DNA of 64,000 nucleotides, taken from positions 124,001 through 188,000 of the forward strand of contig NZ_JAJHVV010000006.1 in NCBI RefSeq assembly GCF_023145695.1, given 5' to 3'. This document shows, in pieces, positions 39,149 to 48,362 of the stretch. Made by a program: the position numbers and the translations under genes. Origin of the DNA: Vibrio amylolyticus (GTDB lineage: Bacteria > Pseudomonadota > Gammaproteobacteria > Enterobacterales > Vibrionaceae). How positions within the stretch are numbered: position 1 is the stretch's first letter; the number at the start of each line of letters is the position of its first letter. The notes under the pieces are model-generated. The model was not told the DNA's origin and did no database searches. It was given only the letters and a program-made list of their open reading frames with translations.

Positions 39149-42100
39149 TTATCGTTCTAACTCCCAACCCTTATCAATGTTCGGCTCTTTATTTAAATCA
39201 AGTTCTCTTTGAGGAGAGTGTTCGTTATGATCAAAGTGCTCCAGTTCTTTACTTTCTTGAATTTTATGACTAGAAGAAATAATTTCATTAGGATGATTAT
39301 CCGATTTTATCGGTAACTCCTCATGGTTGCTTATATCAATGTGAGCGTTCTTTTCCTTCCCTTCAAATAACCGCACACAATCGGTTATTTGCTTGATCAT
39401 ATCTTCTTCTGTAACAAAGTGGATGTTAGGGGAGGAGAACTGTTCAATGATCTTCTCCATGTTATTTGAATTGATTTCTAAGTTTTGGTTCGTTAATACA
39501 ATAATGATATTTTGTCTTACCTCATCAGGGGATATGTTCTGTATATCATTTTTTTGGTTAACATTGATGATGTCATATTGGCCTTGAGTATGTTCGTTAA
39601 TAATGAATGATTGCTCTATTCCTGTGCTGATAATAGTGGTGTTTAAATCCTGTCCTTGGTTAAAGAGGGTCATTTGCTTCGATTTAGTCCCTAATACTCT
39701 TGGGTTAATGTCCATATCGCTATCTTTATTGGCATCATGGTCAAGGTAGGTAATTTCAATCGCGCGTGTTTCTCCTTTCTGGTTATGAATGTTTACGATC
39801 ATAGCAGGGTGAAACGCTTTATCTTCTGACGAGTAAACCGCGGGGTGGAAACGAACGTTATCGTTCTCAACGTCTTGAACGCCTAACTTATTGAGGTACT
39901 GTTCGGCTAATTTTCCTTTTAGCTCTTGGCTCTCTTGTAAATAATCTTTCGCTCGTTGTTCAAATTGAGCAACGTGTTTTGGTGTTGTATTCATAAGCTT
40001 TTCGTGGTCCTTGTTAATCGTAACTTGATAGTGGTCAGGATTATTTAATAGGTGATGAGCCTCGTTCATCGCCTCTTGATAGCTGAGGTCTTGCTGACTC
40101 ATCATTAGATTAATCAGCGAGCCTTTTTCTCCTGTTGTGTAATCTTTGAAATAACCGCGATAGTCCCCCGTTAAACTGACTTTAATGGCGGACTTACCCG
40201 TACCAAACGTTAAATAGTCTCGCTCAGATTTCGATTTGTTCGGTGCTCCTAATAGGTGTGTCGCTAGGCTTTCTGTGTATTTAGGTAACTCAGAGTTAAT
40301 GTGTTCTCTGAATTTGTTGTGATCAAAATCTCCACTCTTGTCTTGATAACGAACGTCTTCATGAGGAAGTGCGTTGTCATTAAAATACGTGGTGGATTGA
40401 GGGGCTATTTGCTTAACGGTTTCAATCGCACTGGCTTTGTTGACCTCTTTGGATAACCAGCTCTTCATCATCTGTTTTGGGTTATCGGTGTAGAGTCTGA
40501 CGTGTTCACTCGCCCTTGTTAAATCGATGTAAGCACGTCTTAGGTTGGTCAGAGCGCCTTTCCCTTTGATAGAGGTAATGACGTGTTGGTACGTGGCACC
40601 TTGCGCCATATCTGCGGTTCGGGTGTAGGCGTAATCCCAATGACCATCCTTAAGTTTGTCTGGATCGATCGTTAATGATTGTCCATTTTTGGATTGGGCA
40701 ATCACGGCGTTATTGTCAGCTTGAACAATGTGGTGTACGACGTTGGCCTTAATGCCGCGAGTTTTGTCTGTAAAGCGGGTGATGATCTTATCGCCTGTCG
40801 ATAGCGGTTTATGCGAGGCCGAAAACAGGGCAGTAAACTTATGATCGCGATGCCTTGGTAAAAACGCGCTTTCTTTCCCTGTCTCGTGGCTCTTTACCAT
40901 GACCACACCCTGTTCAGAATCGACTTTGGTGATGCTTGCGTATTGCCCTGGCTTGGTACTGAGCACCAGTCCTTTTTGGTACGGCATCATGGTTTTGAGC
41001 TCTTCGCCACTGGCGCCGATAGAGCGAAGTCTTGGCACAATGACATTTTCTCTGCCTAACTCGCCCTGTTTCATTAAACCGTGGCGAATGTGTTCAGTGA
41101 TGGCATCTCGCTCACTGTTCGTGTAAGCGATGATAAGCGTATTTTCGCGCGTTTCTTGAGTACGTAATAGGTAATCTTGCGCCACTTCATAAGGAAGCTT
41201 CTCAGTCGCGATTTGCTGCGCTTTTCGAGGGTCTTGAGGGGTATCGGTGAGTGTTGAAATGACATGTTGCGTTTTTCCTTGTCTATCAGCGCCTTGTTGA
41301 CTGAGTTTGTCGAGCGCACTGTCAGGTTGTTTATCGAGTATGTTATGCACCGCACCTAACGTCGCGCTATTGCGCTGACGAATGATGTCGGTCATTTGCT
41401 CTGAGTCGATGATCTGCGCGGTATCGATGATGCCTTTTGTCATGGCTAGCTCGAACGGCTTACCCGCATTAAGAGACAGTAATTGCTCTTTATCACCTAA
41501 TAACACCGCTTTAGATTGGCTTTGTAGTACCAAGTCAGTGAGCTCCTTCGCTTGCTTATTGCTGACCATCGAACTCTCATCCAGAAAGAATAAGGTGTTT
41601 TGATAGTCTTCTGGTGAGGCTCGGCCCTGGCGAAGGTCGCTGAGTAAGCTCTCCAGTGTGTGCGCTTTGACGTCTTTACTTTCCAATTCCTCCACCGCTG
41701 AGTGAGTTGGGGCAAGACCAATAATCTGATCTGGTTGGTTTTTCCCCGCTTGGGTGGCGTGCTCGATGAGTTCGATGTTGGTGTCGAGCATCGTGGACTT
41801 ACCCGTACCGGCTAAACCTTGAATACCGACAAAGCTATCTGGTGTCGTTGAAATCAAATGAATGGCATTACCTTGGCCATGAGTAAGGCGAGGGTGGTTT
41901 TCAAGGTATTGATGAACGTGTTTAGAGGTGCTGAAAGGCTGATGCTGTCCTTTTCCTTTCTCGATGTTTCCGAGGATATGCTTCTCGGTTTCGATTGCCG
42001 CCTCTGTCGTCCAACGTGTACCGTCACTGTATTCGGCTGAAAGGGCGTCACTGCGTTTCGCCAATTCGGCTTCAATGTGCGCTTTGGTGATCGGACTATG

Positions 42101-44932
42101 GGTTTCCTCAAAGGCATAACGTACCGCTTCAATCACTAGCTCTTTTTGAGTAAATCCGGCCTCTTTTTCTGACAGGTGGTTTAGGGCGAAATTAACCGCT
42201 TTCTCTGACACGGGCGCTTGTTGCGCTTTCGCGAGTGCACCGATAGCGTGTTCAATGTCGTGTCTGAGGATTGGGGGCGTGGCTTCAGATAGATAGCGGT
42301 CATTGATGTTCTGAGTATGCAGAACTCGCTCGATAGATGATGGCCTCATTTCGCCTTTCTCCAACGCGTGCTGCGCTTTTTCTGGATGATCGGTGAAGAT
42401 ATCTAAACGACGACTGTTTTCTGTTAGGTCATTGAGCAACTCTTTTGAGAGCGTAAAGGCTTTTCCCGACAGTAAGGTATGTGTTCTAGGCTCAAAGTGA
42501 TTGGCTGAATGAGCGTAGTCATACGTGAGTGGTGCGTCTTTCAATTTATCTAAAGGGCGCGTACTTGATTGCCCTTGTTGATTGGTTAGCGTTATTGCGT
42601 TTTTAGAGATGGACGTGACAAGGTAATGTTGCCCAGCTTCGAGTTGAGAAGGAACGTGCTTATTTGTGGCCAGAATACGTTCACCTTGTGAGATCTCAAG
42701 GGCGTCTGGTTTGTACAATTGCATATTCATAGATTGAAACGCTTTAGACGAAAGGTCAAAAGTGCTTGTTTTGCCGTCCGTTTTGCTCAACACCTCTAGG
42801 GTGTTAGAGACTTTATCGACACTGGCGATCACAAAATCGTGAGGTTTTCCCTTATCCCATTGTCTGAGAGTCATACCGGATTGGTAATGCTTCGCAAATG
42901 CTTGTTGTGGCTTTGAAAGGTAATGAGGTTGCTGGGTGAAGACAGTGACACTGGTGCGTGAGAGTTGGCCATCGTTTTTCAAAGCGTCACGTATCTCATT
43001 GGTTAATCGCCGCTGTTCGACGCCAGAGGTGGCTAATACTTGTGCATTGGTTTTGTCGGGCAAGTCGGCGTAAGTGAGGGCAATGTTGTGCTCCTCTCGA
43101 TGATGCAGTCGCACAACACTATCTGCTTGTTTGCTGTTGACCCAGGTGTGCGTCGTGACATTCCCTTTACTGTAAAGGTCGATAGCGCTGTGCGCTTTCA
43201 TGCCTTGGCGGTTTGAGACACGGTTAAGTAAGATGACTTTACTGTGGCTCTTACCGGCTTTTTCACTGAGTGAGAGCAGTTCATTTGCACTCATTTTGTT
43301 TGCGTTATCGACCAAAATAATGTCCTTGTTGGTCAGTGGGTGCTCGGCGTCAAGTAGACCTTGTAAGGTATGACGCTGATCATCTTGAAATAAATGCTTA
43401 ACCCAAGTGGCAAAGGTGTGGCTTTCTCGGGGGATGTTTTGTTGATTATGGCGGTGGTGTTGGGTGTGTTGAGAGACAAGCTGTACTCGCTTACCACTGT
43501 GGTTGCCTGCGTTAAGTAGGTTTTGCGCGATTTGCTCGGAAGAGCCAAACACGTTGACCACGTGAAACTGTTTGGTTGAGCCATAAATGTCGGCCACTTT
43601 TTGGCGATTATCTTGGGCAATATTGAGACGGTTTAGGGTCGGCTCATCGATGTTGGTGCGCATGTTATGAGTCCGTCCCTTAGTGATGTCCATGAGCGCT
43701 TTTTCGTTTTTCAGCATCGCTTGGGAGGTGTAGTGTCCCTTCTCAGCCAGTGGTACAAGCTGACCGTTTTTTATCCATTCATCGGCGACTTGCTTTAAAT
43801 CAATCACGTTGGCTTGCTGTGCTCCTTTAGTAAAGTCTGAGGCCGCAACCTCAATCACTTTCTCAAGGCGTAATGAGGTTGAGTACTGCCCCAAGTGCGT
43901 CATTGCATGTGAAAATGCGTCACGGGCTTGTTGCATGGCATGGCCGCCTTTTTGAGGCAATGCTTGGCTTTGTTTGACCAAAAGGGCAGGGTCAAAACCT
44001 TCACCTTTTACGGTTTGTTGCCATTTGTGGTTTAAGGTCGCATCGCTGTGGTAAGTTTTTCTTTGTCGGGTATCAAGGGCTGCGGTGTCTCGACTTGCTT
44101 GGGTGTCATGACCAAACGCCATGACTTGCTGGTCAATTTGTTGTTTGCGTGTTGAGAACGCTTTATGTAATGACTCCGGGACACCATCGATATCAAATTG
44201 AGCGTTACCGAGTCCCTTTGTTTGAAAACCCAATTCTTCGGATCCTCTGGCAAACTCGCTTTGGTAAAGGGCAGTGTAATACTTCTGAAAGTTATAGATG
44301 CGTTCGCCACTGCCATTAATGACGCCGCCTTTCTGTTTTAAGTTCGACGCGAGTGTACGTAAGTTGCCTTCCTGAGCTCGGGTCATATTGGCAGCAAGGG
44401 CATGGGAGTGAACTTGTGGATCGTTGTTGCGACTGGTTTTATGACGAACGACCGCAAAAATCATGGACTGAGTATTGTGAAACTCGCGTTCCCCAGCTTC
44501 GTTGGTGTGCGTCGCCTGAGCTACGTCCTTCTCTAACTCTGAGAGGGCAAATTTCACCGCGTTGTTGTGCGCTTCAATCAGACGTGGATCACCTCCGACC
44601 AATGCCAGGATACTGGCGTTTTTAGGGGCAGAAAAAGTGAGGTCAAATCCGCTTTTATGGTCTTCTCGCTTGCCCTTAATGGTTTCATCATTGAGTGTGC
44701 CAGAGAGGATAGTCTCTAAGGTTGTTTGTTCTACCGGTTTACCGAGCAATCCCGCTTCTTGTGCTAATTTTCCATGCCAAAAGGTGTTCTCACCTTGTTG
44801 TTTTTCCTTGAGGTAATAGTTCTCGTTGCTGTCTTTTTCGAGAGAGGTGTCCGGTAGGTTTTGGGTGTTTTCTTCGTTTAAGTAGTATTGAGCTGCGTTA
44901 GAGGGCGATCTTAAAGGGCTGATGGACATCAT
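39149..44932 (-). CDS. traI: TraI-type MOBF relaxase/helicase fused to a primase-like domain
   Basis: A 1927-residue protein, longer than F TraI (about 1756). The N-terminal TrwC relaxase has catalytic tyrosines Tyr16-Tyr17 (in NAAQYYL) and the metal His triad in VVRHKTSRNNDPQVHSHAL (about 160-180). A RecD-like helicase follows, with Walker A GLAGTGKST (about 1037) and Walker B FLDESSM (about 1114). The last 400 residues (about 1520-1900) resemble zinc-free primase/Toprim proteins: GYFKDYTTGEKGSLINLM, then PAMIVNIHNQKGETRAI and STGIEQSF. It nicks oriT and unwinds the transferred strand. AAAGGAAA precedes ATGATG. It ends at a shared terminator. Confidence 0.92.
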   Translation of the reverse strand: MMSISPLRSPSNAAQYYLNEENTQNLPDTSLEKDSNENYYLKEKQQGENTFWHGKLAQEAGLLGKPVEQTTLETILSGTLNDETIKGKREDHKSGFDLTFSAPKNASILALVGGDPRLIEAHNNAVKFALSELEKDVAQATHTNEAGEREFHNTQSMIFAVVRHKTSRNNDPQVHSHALAANMTRAQEGNLRTLASNLKQKGGVINGSGERIYNFQKYYTALYQSEFARGSEELGFQTKGLGNAQFDIDGVPESLHKAFSTRKQQIDQQVMAFGHDTQASRDTAALDTRQRKTYHSDATLNHKWQQTVKGEGFDPALLVKQSQALPQKGGHAMQQARDAFSHAMTHLGQYSTSLRLEKVIEVAASDFTKGAQQANVIDLKQVADEWIKNGQLVPLAEKGHYTSQAMLKNEKALMDITKGRTHNMRTNIDEPTLNRLNIAQDNRQKVADIYGSTKQFHVVNVFGSSEQIAQNLLNAGNHSGKRVQLVSQHTQHHRHNQQNIPRESHTFATWVKHLFQDDQRHTLQGLLDAEHPLTNKDIILVDNANKMSANELLSLSEKAGKSHSKVILLNRVSNRQGMKAHSAIDLYSKGNVTTHTWVNSKQADSVVRLHHREEHNIALTYADLPDKTNAQVLATSGVEQRRLTNEIRDALKNDGQLSRTSVTVFTQQPHYLSKPQQAFAKHYQSGMTLRQWDKGKPHDFVIASVDKVSNTLEVLSKTDGKTSTFDLSSKAFQSMNMQLYKPDALEISQGERILATNKHVPSQLEAGQHYLVTSISKNAITLTNQQGQSSTRPLDKLKDAPLTYDYAHSANHFEPRTHTLLSGKAFTLSKELLNDLTENSRRLDIFTDHPEKAQHALEKGEMRPSSIERVLHTQNINDRYLSEATPPILRHDIEHAIGALAKAQQAPVSEKAVNFALNHLSEKEAGFTQKELVIEAVRYAFEETHSPITKAHIEAELAKRSDALSAEYSDGTRWTTEAAIETEKHILGNIEKGKGQHQPFSTSKHVHQYLENHPRLTHGQGNAIHLISTTPDSFVGIQGLAGTGKSTMLDTNIELIEHATQAGKNQPDQIIGLAPTHSAVEELESKDVKAHTLESLLSDLRQGRASPEDYQNTLFFLDESSMVSNKQAKELTDLVLQSQSKAVLLGDKEQLLSLNAGKPFELAMTKGIIDTAQIIDSEQMTDIIRQRNSATLGAVHNILDKQPDSALDKLSQQGADRQGKTQHVISTLTDTPQDPRKAQQIATEKLPYEVAQDYLLRTQETRENTLIIAYTNSERDAITEHIRHGLMKQGELGRENVIVPRLRSIGASGEELKTMMPYQKGLVLSTKPGQYASITKVDSEQGVVMVKSHETGKESAFLPRHRDHKFTALFSASHKPLSTGDKIITRFTDKTRGIKANVVHHIVQADNNAVIAQSKNGQSLTIDPDKLKDGHWDYAYTRTADMAQGATYQHVITSIKGKGALTNLRRAYIDLTRASEHVRLYTDNPKQMMKSWLSKEVNKASAIETVKQIAPQSTTYFNDNALPHEDVRYQDKSGDFDHNKFREHINSELPKYTESLATHLLGAPNKSKSERDYLTFGTGKSAIKVSLTGDYRGYFKDYTTGEKGSLINLMMSQQDLSYQEAMNEAHHLLNNPDHYQVTINKDHEKLMNTTPKHVAQFEQRAKDYLQESQELKGKLAEQYLNKLGVQDVENDNVRFHPAVYSSEDKAFHPAMIVNIHNQKGETRAIEITYLDHDANKDSDMDINPRVLGTKSKQMTLFNQGQDLNTTIISTGIEQSFIINEHTQGQYDIINVNQKNDIQNISPDEVRQNIIIVLTNQNLEINSNNMEKIIEQFSSPNIHFVTEEDMIKQITDCVRLFEGKEKNAHIDISNHEELPIKSDNHPNEIISSSHKIQESKELEHFDHNEHSPQRELDLNKEPNIDKGWELER

Positions 44933-45249
44933 AGTGGTGTTTCCTTTATGGGAACCACCAAGAGTAGGGGCGCTTAGAAACCAAGTTCACAAAGAGGCTA
45001 CTATCAAGTTGCTTATACATGATTGAGGCCTCGCTTGAATTTATCGTTCATTCGGGGCTTTTTCATATCCATGTTTTGGCTAACGCGTCGACATGGTTAT
45101 GTCTAAGTGCCCAGGAGCATTGTAACAAAATGCAGGGGATGGCTACTCTGGTGATTTTTGTAGGGGGAGAGGGTTAATAACAACGCTTGGCAAGGATAGG
45201 CTTTGAGTGTCTTTCATCGTCTTATCCTCATGGTTGAGTACGAACTTCA
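44933..45249. other. Gap between traD and traI
   Basis: About 317 bp without a supported gene. In F, traD and traI are nearly adjacent. The gap could carry a traI promoter or a lost small gene, but nothing specific is seen. Confidence 0.4.
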
Positions 45250-47331
45250 TCAATCGCACATATCACTCACCTCAACCTCTTGAGTCATGGCGGCTTCGTC
45301 GATATTACGTTGAGCCTCCTCTTGATAGGCTTGCGCTTGTTTGAGCTTGGCCAGCTCGCTCACTGTCTCGCTTTTTATCGCCTGTTGAATCTGATCGGTT
45401 TCTGCTTTCATCTGCTCTTCGTTTTCAAAGTTCGCCTCTTGAGCGTCCGTTAACTTACGGCGATCTTCTTCGTTCAGATACAGTCCAGGCGCCACGCATT
45501 CATGGTAAATCGCCTGCTCATATACTTTGCTCATGGCGGATGAAAGCACAATGGAGCGTTTATCAAATGATGAACAAACATCGCGCATTTTGTCGAATTC
45601 CAGATCGAGCCGAGTAATGAGATCAATGCCAGGGGAACGTAAATAGCACTGTAGATCATCCAAGGCTTGGATTTCGCTCGCAGACACGACAGGGCGTGTA
45701 ATGGTTTGATGGCCAAGAGAGACACCGTCACGCAAGGTATTTGCACCGTAGGAAACATTTTCTTTGGACACATCGACTTCTTGTTCACCCAAATCTTTAG
45801 CAGAGATACGCGCCATAGGCGCAGAAGGCGCTCGAAAGAAGAAGCGCGTGTTAAGTAAATCGAACATCTCTTCAGCGGCATTTTTTCCGTAGGTTTTGAC
45901 GAGCTGCGCATACGACTGAATACCAATTAGATAGCATCCCCCAAACTTACGAACCTCGGCAATGATAGAGCCAAGTTCAGGTAATTTATGCAAGCTAGGC
46001 ATTTCATCCATAATGACCCAGATACGGCGATCGTCGTCTTCTTTAAGCCCTAAAATTGCATTAGAGGCAATGGCTAACCACATCGATATCAGTGGTCTTA
46101 GTGAAGCATGTTGCTGAGCATTACTGGAGAGAAACAAAAAGCCTTTTTGGTTTTCATCTTGTACCCAGTTTGTAATTGAGAACTTTTGTTTGAGCTTATC
46201 GGGGCGATCTGCGTTATTCAGACCATCCAAAAAACGCAAGCTTTTGATGTAGGTGGCCAACACCGATTTGATGGAAATCGCGGTTTTCTTAATATCCTTT
46301 GAGACAAGGGAAGCGGACTCAGTGCCTTCTAAGAAGTTGCCTAGAGTTTCCAGTTCAGAAGTTAAGATCAAACTGAGCAATCGCTCAGTGGTACAAGGTT
46401 TGTCATCTTGACTCATGCGATAAGCGGTGGATGAGAAGATGGTGCGCGCTGAATCGACCCAGAACGGTTCGCCTTCACCGTGTTGAGGAATTAATGCGGC
46501 GGCCATGTTTTCAAAGTCAGGCGCCTCGATGGCATCACTCCATACATCCCAGTTAGCGCAGCGTTTATCAAACGGGTTGAGGAGAACGTCGGTCGCTGGG
46601 TTGTAGAATTTTCCTGTAAAGGTACATCCCTTATCGTAGATGATGGCTTTATCGCCCCGGGTGCGTACCCAGCGAACCAGCTTGCGGATCATGATGGATT
46701 TCCCCGCCCCTGTGGTGCCATCAATGAGTAAGTGCTGAACTTCGAAGTACTGCTTTAAAAGCGCATGACCATCGATTTCAAAACTCGATATTGACCCGTC
46801 CCCATAGCCTCGCTTCTTCTTGGCTTTTGCTCGTGCTTTGAGCTCTTTGGTGATGGCTTCTGGCGGGGCTAAGCGAAAGCCTCGGATATGAAAATCTTCA
46901 CTCTGTTTTTCGCCTTGCTCTTTAAAAAAGCGTAGGACGATCATGAAGATGGCCATGCCTATCACTAAAGCAATCAGAAAGTAGATTTGAACGTTGTGCC
47001 AAATGGTGGCGTGAATATCGAGGAGGACAGAGTTTTGCAGTTGAGAGGTGAGGGTATCGGTGTAGCGCTCACCTTCCCAAATGGTGGTGACGGTGCTATC
47101 GAGGGGTTTACCTAGCTTTGCGTAGAGAACATTACGCAAGTAATAAAATTCCCCCCAAAAGGCATTAGGTGGCGAATTTAGGTAAGTCAGTAATAAAGTG
47201 AGAGCAACGACCCCCCAACCAATGAATTTCACAAGTTTATTGTTCACTTGGAAGAACATGGTGATGGCGTGAAAGGTCACTTGTCCGCCACGGGTAAAGT
47301 GGTTGCTTTTCTTGCGGGTAGGCGTGTGCAT
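45250..47331 (-). CDS. traD: TraD-type coupling protein (T4CP)
   Basis: A 693-residue inner-membrane ATPase. Two transmembrane helices (about 33-50 and 108-132) flank a periplasmic loop. The ATPase core has Walker A DGTTGAGKS (about 208) and Walker B IWVIMDEMPSLHKLPELGSI (about 440). The C-terminal tail is acidic and Gln-rich with a coiled coil (about 640-690). It docks the TraI-DNA complex on the F-type secretion channel and pumps DNA. Length is near F TraD (717). It lies 317 bp upstream of traI in the same orientation. Confidence 0.92.
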   Translation of the reverse strand: MHTPTRKKSNHFTRGGQVTFHAITMFFQVNNKLVKFIGWGVVALTLLLTYLNSPPNAFWGEFYYLRNVLYAKLGKPLDSTVTTIWEGERYTDTLTSQLQNSVLLDIHATIWHNVQIYFLIALVIGMAIFMIVLRFFKEQGEKQSEDFHIRGFRLAPPEAITKELKARAKAKKKRGYGDGSISSFEIDGHALLKQYFEVQHLLIDGTTGAGKSIMIRKLVRWVRTRGDKAIIYDKGCTFTGKFYNPATDVLLNPFDKRCANWDVWSDAIEAPDFENMAAALIPQHGEGEPFWVDSARTIFSSTAYRMSQDDKPCTTERLLSLILTSELETLGNFLEGTESASLVSKDIKKTAISIKSVLATYIKSLRFLDGLNNADRPDKLKQKFSITNWVQDENQKGFLFLSSNAQQHASLRPLISMWLAIASNAILGLKEDDDRRIWVIMDEMPSLHKLPELGSIIAEVRKFGGCYLIGIQSYAQLVKTYGKNAAEEMFDLLNTRFFFRAPSAPMARISAKDLGEQEVDVSKENVSYGANTLRDGVSLGHQTITRPVVSASEIQALDDLQCYLRSPGIDLITRLDLEFDKMRDVCSSFDKRSIVLSSAMSKVYEQAIYHECVAPGLYLNEEDRRKLTDAQEANFENEEQMKAETDQIQQAIKSETVSELAKLKQAQAYQEEAQRNIDEAAMTQEVEVSDMCD

Positions 47332-47582
47332 ACATGCTCCTTTTTAGTAAAAAGAGAATAAGGTGGAGTAGGCTAAATTCAGATTAATAAGATAGATCTA
47401 ACAGGGAAAGGGAGCACTTTCGAGCTAGACAGTGCAAGGGTAATTCAGTCTATGAAGGTTCTGGACAAAAAGTGCTTTAACTTATCTTCGCCGTCTAACT
47501 TGATATAGCCAAAAATAGATCAAACTATATTGGAGCTGACAAGCGTTAATGTTTTCGGCCATTTACAGCGGGGATCGCTGAT
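47332..47582. other. Gap between traD and the Xre-type antitoxin
   Basis: About 250 bp. It probably holds the promoter of traD and a remnant of the antitoxin 3' end. The downstream toxin expected for a RES/Xre pair is not present. Confidence 0.4.
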
Positions 47583-47996
47583 TTATAGAAGTCGGGTATC
47601 GAAAGAAATTTCGTGTTTTTTTGCCTTATCGATAGGGCGGCGGTTACCCAAACCAACCACAGGGGATTTAAGCCATTCACACGTGGCTAAAATATCACCT
47701 TCAAATAAGTTGATTGTTTGGTTGAATATCTCAGCAAAACGATACAAACGATCACTTTCGTCTTTGTTAAAACGTCCTGCTTTCGATCTGCGGTTTAGTG
47801 TGGCTGGTGGAATTGTAACAGCGGTAGCTAACTCTTTCTTTTCCAATTTAGAGTGCTTGGCTAGCTTGTCAAAAACATCAAATTCCAAACCTTTATGAAC
47901 AGACTCATAAAGGGTTACCCCTCGCGATGGAATACCTACTAGCTGCCAAAAGCTAGCGGGCTGTTTAACAGGCTTGAATGCTTGCATTTGTGACAT
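47583..47996 (-). CDS. Orphan Xre/MbcA/ParS-type antitoxin, C-terminally altered
   Basis: A 137-residue protein with the Xre antitoxin plan: GLEFDVFDKLAKHSKLEKKELA then IPPATLNRRSKAGRFNKDESDRLYRFAEIF (HTH and linker). The last part up to SPVVGLGNRRPID is the start of the toxin-binding domain, but the usual continuation is replaced by an unrelated Lys-rich tail, suggesting a frameshift near 47640. No RES toxin gene follows. It may be a leftover or a solitary repressor. The ATG at 47996 or one two codons earlier could start it. Confidence 0.7.
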   Translation of the reverse strand: MSQMQAFKPVKQPASFWQLVGIPSRGVTLYESVHKGLEFDVFDKLAKHSKLEKKELATAVTIPPATLNRRSKAGRFNKDESDRLYRFAEIFNQTINLFEGDILATCEWLKSPVVGLGNRRPIDKAKKHEISFDTRLL

Positions 47997-48002
47997 AATC
48001 AC

Positions 48003-48362
48003 AAATTCTTATCAGGTGATAGTGTCATTATGTATCAGATGATTATGATAGGAAAATTTACAAGTACATAGCTTGGAAAATTGGAGATTAACAAGTAAGT
48101 TTAGATCTTTATCTGGTTTTTTTGATTAAAGAAAGAAACGCGCAATTCCAACTGTCGCGAGACAATAAAGTCTGATCAGTTTCTAGCATGTCACCTACTA
48201 GATGATCAGTTTAATTGGTTTCGAGGCTTCTTTTTCTGATGTTCCTTTTTCCGTTCTAATATTTCCAGCCTACCTACTAAGCCTGTTATTGGCAAAGCAA
48301 CTAATCAGTGATACTAACTTTGCATATCTACATGATATAATGGAATAAAAATATATAGGGCA
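48003..48362. other. Divergent promoter region between antitoxin and STAND genes
   Basis: About 360 bp. AT-rich with short dyads near 48005-48050 (TCAGGTGATAGTG...TATCAGATGATT). No gene. Likely operators of the Xre protein. Confidence 0.4.
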
